Below are positions 53,845-58,517 of a DNA stretch of 58,517 nt, piece after piece. Position 1 is the first letter of the stretch; the number at the start of each line of letters is the position of its first letter. Made by a program: the position numbers and the translations under genes. Below the pieces are notes generated by a model that saw nothing but the letters and a program-made list of their open reading frames with translations, made no database searches and had not been told where the DNA came from. The DNA comes from Virgibacillus chiguensis (GTDB lineage Bacteria; Bacillota; Bacilli; Bacillales; Amphibacillaceae): the NCBI RefSeq assembly GCF_900129865.1, contig NZ_FQXD01000004.1:229670-288186 (forward strand), written 5' to 3'.

Positions 53845-54937
53845 AGTTGTCGTTGTTGGTGGTGGAATTATTGGTCATGCTGTTTCGTATCAATTAAATA
53901 AAAATAATGTAACTACCCTTGTTGTTGAAAAACAGCAAAGTGGAAGAAAGGCGACAAAAGCAGCTGCCGGAATGTTAGGTGTACATACGGAAAATAGTAA
54001 TGCAAATGAGTTTTATAAATTATGTCAATCTAGTAGAGATATGTATCAGGAATTAAATTGGGAATTGTATGAACTAACATCCATCGATATTCAGTTAGCT
54101 TCTGGAGGCATGGTGGAACTTGCTTTTCATGAACAGGAAAAACAAGCAATAGAATTAAAGCGACAAGCTTTCCCAAATTTAGAATGGGTGGACCAAAGGC
54201 AACTGAAAGCATGGTATCCCATGTTAGGCAAAGAAGCGATTGCTGGCATTTACATGGAGACGGATGGGCACGTGGAACCCTCACGAGTTTGTGAAGCTTT
54301 TAAACAAGGGGCTATTGCAAAAGGTGGCAAGGTGAAAGAGGATTGTCATGTATGGAACATAAACCACGTTGGCAAAACTTTTCACTTGGATACAGATGAA
54401 GGTTTGATAACAGCTGAGCGCGTAGTAATTGCCACAGGGGCTGAGAGTGGGCGATGGTTTACGGCAATGGGGCTAGTTAATCCAATGATACCAGTAAAGG
54501 GGGAATGTTTATCCATTATTTCTAGTGGTATTCAGTTAAAACAGACACTCTTTTGTAAGGATTTTTACCTTGTACCAAAACGAGATGGTCGCTATGTTAT
54601 TGGCGCAACTTCCGAACGTTATAATCAATCGTCCTATGTTTCTGTGGGAGGAATTGAATCTTTGCTAACACATTTTAATACTATTTTTCCATCTTTTCGT
54701 GATGCTAGGATAGATTCCTTTTTAACAGGTGTGCGACCTGGAACAGAAGATGGGATACCTGTTATTGGAGAGCATCCTTATTTACCAGGTCTTTATTATG
54801 CTACTGGGCATTATCGAAATGGGGTATTGTTGGCACCTGCAACGGCGCAATTAATTGGTGACCTAATAATGAATCAAAGCCAAAAAGCTATTGGAACCCT
54901 AGTGTCACCCCAGCGTTTAGCGATGGTTAATAGCTAA
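53828..54937 (+). CDS. thiO: Glycine oxidase ThiO
   Basis: ThiO oxidises glycine to iminoglycine, the C2-N donor for the thiazole ring. The 369-residue FAD protein shows VVVVGGGIIGHAVSYQL, RKATKAAAGMLGVHTE, GGMVELAFHEQE, VIATGAESGRW, PVKGECLS, YVIGATSER, GVRPGTEDGIPVIGEHP and YYATGHYRNGVLLAP. It starts at TTG 53828, 9 bp after AAGGAGG within tenI. Confidence 0.92.
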   Translation: MKDYYEVVVVGGGIIGHAVSYQLNKNNVTTLVVEKQQSGRKATKAAAGMLGVHTENSNANEFYKLCQSSRDMYQELNWELYELTSIDIQLASGGMVELAFHEQEKQAIELKRQAFPNLEWVDQRQLKAWYPMLGKEAIAGIYMETDGHVEPSRVCEAFKQGAIAKGGKVKEDCHVWNINHVGKTFHLDTDEGLITAERVVIATGAESGRWFTAMGLVNPMIPVKGECLSIISSGIQLKQTLFCKDFYLVPKRDGRYVIGATSERYNQSSYVSVGGIESLLTHFNTIFPSFRDARIDSFLTGVRPGTEDGIPVIGEHPYLPGLYYATGHYRNGVLLAPATAQLIGDLIMNQSQKAIGTLVSPQRLAMVNS

Positions 54938-55103
54938 AACTAGAAAGATATTTCCGAAGATACGCACTATTAAGGCGAAGATGTATTTTATAAAAAACTA
55001 GCTTCAGATCAAGTTTTTTTATGGGGAGCCTATGTTTTGCTAGGATGATGCATTCACATTTTTGGCTTTTTCTATATTGCTATAAAAGAGAGGAGGATAT
55101 GGT

Positions 55104-55307
55104 GTGGAACTGCACGTGAATGGAGAGACATTGCATTTTGCCAAAGATACGATGACAATGCTTGATTTGTTAGAAGCTTATGACATCGAAGAAAAAGTAG
55201 CGGCAGTAGAAAAAAACAAAGAAATTATTCGCAAAACAGATTATTCACAGACGAATTTGGAAGACGGAGATAGAATTGAAATTGTACATTTTGTAGGGGG
55301 AGGTTAA
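55104..55307 (+). CDS. thiS: Sulfur carrier protein ThiS
   Basis: A 67-residue ubiquitin-like protein whose C terminus is FVGGG; the terminal Gly is adenylated by ThiF and turned into a thiocarboxylate that gives sulfur to the thiazole. It starts at GTG 55104 after AGAGGAGG. The preceding 166-bp gap may hold an extra promoter. thiG follows after 4 bp. Confidence 0.93.
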   Translation: MELHVNGETLHFAKDTMTMLDLLEAYDIEEKVAAVEKNKEIIRKTDYSQTNLEDGDRIEIVHFVGGG

Positions 55308-55311
55308 ACCA

Positions 55312-56076
55312 ATGTTACAAATTGGAGATAAAACATTTGCATCTAGATTACTGTTAGGAACCGGAAAATACCCCAGTTTTCAAGTGCAAAAAGAAGCGGT
55401 AAATGTATCGGAAGCAGAAATTCTAACCTTTGCTGTTAGAAGAATGAATATTTTTGACGCAAAAGAACCAAATTTATTGGAAGAATTAGATTTAAAGAAA
55501 TATACCTTATTACCGAATACAGCTGGAGCTAAAACGGCTGAAGAAGCAGTGCGGATCGCACGTTTAGCGAAAGCATCTGAACTCTGTGATATGATTAAGG
55601 TAGAGATAATTGGATGTGATAAAACATTATTACCAGACCCATTTGAAACAATGAAAGCATCTAAGCTGTTACTTGAGGAAGGTTTTACCGTTTTAACGTA
55701 CACATCGGATGATGTCGTGTTAGCAAGACAGTTAGAAGAAGCTGGTGTACATGCAGTCATGCCGGGCGCTTCTCCAATTGGCTCTGGGCAAGGAGTTGTA
55801 AATCCGCTAAATTTGCAATTTATTATTGAGCAATCGAATGTTCCTGTTATTGTTGATGCGGGGATTGGAGCAGCAAGTGATGCTAGTTATGCCATGGAAT
55901 TAGGCGCTGACGGAATATTATTAAATACGGCTGTATCTGGAGCGGGTGATCCGGTTAAAATGGCAAAGGCGATGAAACTTGCGGTTGAATCAGGGCGATT
56001 GAGTTATGAAGCGGGAAGAATACCGAAAAAAACATATGCAACCAAAAGCAGTCCAGATACGGCGATGATAGAATGA
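55312..56076 (+). CDS. thiG: Thiazole synthase ThiG
   Basis: ThiG condenses deoxyxylulose-5-phosphate, iminoglycine and ThiS thiocarboxylate into thiazole phosphate. The 254-residue TIM-barrel protein has [34 protein letters not shown], the Schiff-base Lys96 in [25 protein letters not shown] and [14 protein letters not shown]. Its stop overlaps the thiF start by 4 bp (ATGA). Confidence 0.96.
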   Translation: MLQIGDKTFASRLLLGTGKYPSFQVQKEAVNVSEAEILTFAVRRMNIFDAKEPNLLEELDLKKYTLLPNTAGAKTAEEAVRIARLAKASELCDMIKVEIIGCDKTLLPDPFETMKASKLLLEEGFTVLTYTSDDVVLARQLEEAGVHAVMPGASPIGSGQGVVNPLNLQFIIEQSNVPVIVDAGIGAASDASYAMELGADGILLNTAVSGAGDPVKMAKAMKLAVESGRLSYEAGRIPKKTYATKSSPDTAMIE

Positions 56077-57092
56077 TAAAACAGCGTTACTCACGACAGG
56101 AGTTATTTGCTCCCATTGGAACAGAGGGTCAACAAAAACTAGCTAATAAGCATGTAGTTATTGTTGGAGCTGGTGCATTAGGAAGTGCAAATGGGGAAAT
56201 GTTAGCTCGTGCTGGTGTTGGGAAAATCACCATCATTGACCGCGATTATGTGGAGTGGAGTAATTTAAGTAGACAACAGTTGTTTACAGAAGAAGATGCA
56301 GCGCACGCTCATACGAAAGCTAAAGCGGCATCTAGGCGGTTGCAAGCAATCAACACGTCCATTACAATTGAAGGAGTTGTTGAAGAATTTGCAGCCGAAA
56401 CCGCAGAAGTATTTATGGAGGATGCTGATTTTGTAATTGATGGAACGGATAATTTCAATACGCGGTTTATTATTAATGATGCTTGTGCCAAATGGCGCGT
56501 ACCTTGGGTATATGGAGGTTGTTTAACGAGTTATGGCATTGTTTTAGCCATTATGCCTGGAAAATCGCCTTGTCTACAATGTTTAATTGATCAAATTCCG
56601 CAGCAAGGGAGAACTTGTGATACGGTTGGAGTGATTGCTCCGGCTGTTCAAATTACCGCAGCATATCAAACGGCAGAATGCTTGAAATATTTAACCGGAT
56701 ACGAAATGTCGCAAGAACTGCTTAATTTTGATGTTTGGGAACGAAAGCATGTAGCAGTGAATGTAAGTCCGTTAATCAATCCATATTGTCCGTCTTGCTC
56801 CGCGAAGGCAACGTACCCATTTTTAATGAAACAACAAGGAATACAGACAGCCGTTCTTTGCGGAAGGGACACGGTGCAAGTACGTCCTGCACAAACCAAT
56901 ACATTGTCTATTCCTGCCTTAGCAAAACAGTTAAAACCGTTTTCAGATTCGATGAAAGATAATGGGGAATTATTAATTTTCACGATTAAAAAAAACCGTT
57001 TTGTTGTGTTTCAAGATGGTAGAACTTTAATTCACGGTGTAAGTGACGTAGAACAAGCAAAAAAGTTATATCAGCGTTATATTGGAGCTTAA
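56073..57092 (+). CDS. thiF: ThiS adenylyltransferase ThiF
   Basis: ThiF activates the ThiS C terminus with ATP. The 339-residue E1-like protein shows [21 protein letters not shown] (nucleotide site), [35 protein letters not shown] and a zinc site of two CxxC pairs (PCLQC and CPSC). It closes the thiazole branch. No thiC, thiD or thiE follows, so the pyrimidine half must come from elsewhere. Confidence 0.95.
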   Translation: MIKQRYSRQELFAPIGTEGQQKLANKHVVIVGAGALGSANGEMLARAGVGKITIIDRDYVEWSNLSRQQLFTEEDAAHAHTKAKAASRRLQAINTSITIEGVVEEFAAETAEVFMEDADFVIDGTDNFNTRFIINDACAKWRVPWVYGGCLTSYGIVLAIMPGKSPCLQCLIDQIPQQGRTCDTVGVIAPAVQITAAYQTAECLKYLTGYEMSQELLNFDVWERKHVAVNVSPLINPYCPSCSAKATYPFLMKQQGIQTAVLCGRDTVQVRPAQTNTLSIPALAKQLKPFSDSMKDNGELLIFTIKKNRFVVFQDGRTLIHGVSDVEQAKKLYQRYIGA

Positions 57093-57104
57093 ACGATAAG
57101 CCGA

Positions 57105-57145
57105 TAAGCCCCCTGACTTGTGGCTTCAGGGGGCTTATTGTTCAT
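57105..57145 (+). terminator. Terminator of the thi operon
   Basis: TAAGCCCCCTGA (57105-57116) pairs perfectly with TCAGGGGGCTTA (57126-57137), followed by TTGTTCATTTT. Confidence 0.88.
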
Positions 57146-57324
57146 TTTACATAAAAATCACTTTTGTTAAGGTCGCGCAGGGAAACAACTCGCTTGCACG
57201 GATGAACGCCCGATTCTCTTCTAAACGGTTTGTGCTAAATGAAAATATAAAATGTTAAGTTGATATAGTATAAGTCCGAGTTTTGCTAATATTATGGATA
57301 ACTATTTAGCTAGGAGGAGCTTAG

Positions 57325-58140
57325 GTGGAAAATGTAATTGAATTGACAGATGTCTCGTGGAAAAGAAAAGGGGAGCATGTTTTAGAACAAATAAACTGGC
57401 GCGTCGTCAAGGGGGAGCATTGGGCTATTTTAGGATTAAATGGGTCTGGAAAGACAACACTGTTACAAATGATTACTGGCTATATTTGGCCAACTACTGG
57501 AAGTGTTTCTGTTTTGGGAAAACCGTTTGGAATGACAGATTTACGACTGTTACGAAAAAATATCGGTTGGATAAGTTCTGCACTAAAAGAAAAACTAAAG
57601 GCCACGGATTTGGCTGAGGCAATTATTTTAAGTGGAAAACACGCTTCCATCGGTTTATATGAACAAATAGAGAAAACAGATATGGAACGAGTTACTACAT
57701 TAATGGACCATTTAGGGATCGGGTATTTGCAAGGTCGAGCATATGGAACGTTGTCTCAAGGTGAAAAGCAGAAGTTGCTAATTGCTCGGGGATTAATGGC
57801 TCGACCACAATTACTTATTTTAGATGAACCAACCAATGGTTTAGATTTTTTAGCTCGAGAAGAATTGTTAGCTTTTATTCAGCAATTGGCAGAGCGGCAG
57901 GAAGCACCGACAATATTATTCGTGACGCATCATATCGAGGAAGTTTTGCCGATTTTCTCACATGTATTATTGTTAAGAGAGGGTACTGTTTTTCAACAAG
58001 GAAAAACGATAGAGTTATTGTCTTCGGAAACATTAACGCAGTTCTATCAACTTCCGATTGAATGTGACTTAAGAGATGACAGGTTATGGGTAAGAAAAAA
58101 GATGCAATCATTTCCGACCAGCTTGCATGAACAGGATTAA
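57325..58140 (+). CDS. ABC transporter ATP-binding protein (YlmA-like)
   Basis: A 271-residue ATPase with Walker A GLNGSGKTTLL (about 38-48), signature LSQGEKQKLLIARGL, Walker B QLLILDEPTNGLD and the switch His in VTHHIEE. It resembles B. subtilis YlmA and the ModF/YbbL class, often lone ATPases without a membrane partner, as here. Substrate or role unknown; the position after thiF suggests, weakly, a link to thiamine metabolism. GTG 57325 follows AGGAGGAG. Confidence 0.85.
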   Translation: MENVIELTDVSWKRKGEHVLEQINWRVVKGEHWAILGLNGSGKTTLLQMITGYIWPTTGSVSVLGKPFGMTDLRLLRKNIGWISSALKEKLKATDLAEAIILSGKHASIGLYEQIEKTDMERVTTLMDHLGIGYLQGRAYGTLSQGEKQKLLIARGLMARPQLLILDEPTNGLDFLAREELLAFIQQLAERQEAPTILFVTHHIEEVLPIFSHVLLLREGTVFQQGKTIELLSSETLTQFYQLPIECDLRDDRLWVRKKMQSFPTSLHEQD

Positions 58141-58164
58141 TGCAGCGTTTAATATGGAACAATT

Positions 58165-58517
58165 TTTAACGTTTTTAGCCAAGAAGTCTCCATCTTCAAG
58201 CGTGTGAAGGGTGAAATCCCAGCGGTAAGGTGGAGATGAATTGGCTTTCGGTCAAGTACGTCTTTAGACGTGCTAATTGACCGAACGCATGTTACCATAA
58301 GAGCATGAAGTGTTCTTTGAAAACTGGATATATGAGGTTGCATGGAGAAACTAATAATGCGAAAACCAAGCGAATCCTTCCATGCGTAAAATATCCAAGG
58401 TACGAAAGAAACTCCGATTCGTCGGACATCTAGGGCAGGAACTTCCCGAAGTAACGCTCATGGAGACGAAAGGTTGCTTTCGTCGTGGAAATGAGAAGCT
58501 CCCACTTCAAGCGAAGC
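58165..58517 (+). mobile_element. IS200/IS605-type right-end remnant (partial, cut by window edge)
   Basis: The frame at about 58432-58494 reads RAGTSRSNAHGDERLLSSWK and stops, then GAAGCTCCCACTTCAAGCG follows at once. This stop-then-GAAGCTCCCACTTC layout is typical of the tnpB 3' end and right end (omega-RNA region) of IS605 elements. A related block, GAAGTCTCCATCTTCAAGCG, stands at 58183. Between them are strong hairpins: TCGGTCA/TGACCGA around ACGTC/GACGT (58226-58285) and TGGATAT/ATATCCA enclosing GCATGGA/TCCATGC (58326-58397). No intact transposase is present here. Confidence 0.5.

Noticed and set aside
58310-58326. GTTCTTTGAAAACT, resembling the pre-16S leader of Bacillus rRNA operons
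   Set aside because: No 16S sequence follows, and the surroundings fit an IS605-type end better.
1-58517. cas genes, tRNA, rRNA or thiaminase genes
   Set aside because: None of the proteins resembles Cas1-Cas8c or thiaminase I, and no tRNA or rRNA sequence was noticed in reading both strands.

Overview
The window looks like chromosome of a low-GC Gram-positive in the Bacillaceae, closest in flavour to Oceanobacillus/Virgibacillus-type genera. This is inferred from AT-rich sequence, AGGAGG-type ribosome sites with frequent GTG/TTG starts, a PyrR attenuator, T7SSb/LXG-type genes and a B. subtilis-like ten/thi operon. No rRNA or tRNA gene was seen, and no cas genes lie in the window.

Layout. 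1-340: end of a type I-C-like CRISPR array and its leader. 437-5010: GntR regulator divergent from a GH4 glycosidase, a ChbG-like deacetylase and a NagE-like PTS EIICB. 5421-6486: second CRISPR array with a related leader. 6890-14337: amino-sugar/peptidoglycan recycling genes (GH20, NagZ, NamZ, MurR-like, GNAT). 14643-16358: DUF2207 membrane protein. 16667-20239: four-gene cluster (MilB/BcmB-like CMP N-glycosidase, thymidylate-synthase-like CMP hydroxymethylase, SAM methyltransferase, HAD-Nudix fusion) that matches the steps expected for bacimethrin, a thiamine antivitamin. 20552-25675: proline catabolism (putA, brnQ, proline racemase) with a near-consensus sigma-54 promoter and a divergent sigma-54 activator. 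25898-27584: panBC. 28199-34175: accessory stretch with a TcaA-like lipoprotein, an IS1182-type transposase relic, an XRE regulator, a CRISPR-leader fossil and a decayed LXG/type VII secretion module. 34801-38591: GNAT, then codBA behind a PyrR attenuator. 38809-40955: a TPP riboswitch ahead of a galactitol-type PTS EIIC/EIIB pair. 41208-42818: amidase. 43125-48665: GntR regulator with AT palindromic operators and a four-subunit HcnABC/hydroxyproline-dehydrogenase-like flavoprotein plus an SSS symporter. 48864-52348: SCO, HAD, formamidase-like and DinB genes. 52637-57092: second TPP riboswitch and tenI-thiO-thiS-thiG-thiF. 57325-58140: ABC ATPase. 58165-58517: IS605-type right-end remnant, cut by the window edge.

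How the parts relate. Thiamine metabolism recurs: a thiazole-branch operon under TPP control, a PTS under TPP control that may import a thiamine precursor, cytosine salvage (codBA), and a candidate cluster for an antivitamin made from CMP. The HAD-Nudix fusion may give self-protection; that is inference. A dispersed intergenic repeat of about 210 bp occurs three times, twice next to the TPP-controlled loci.
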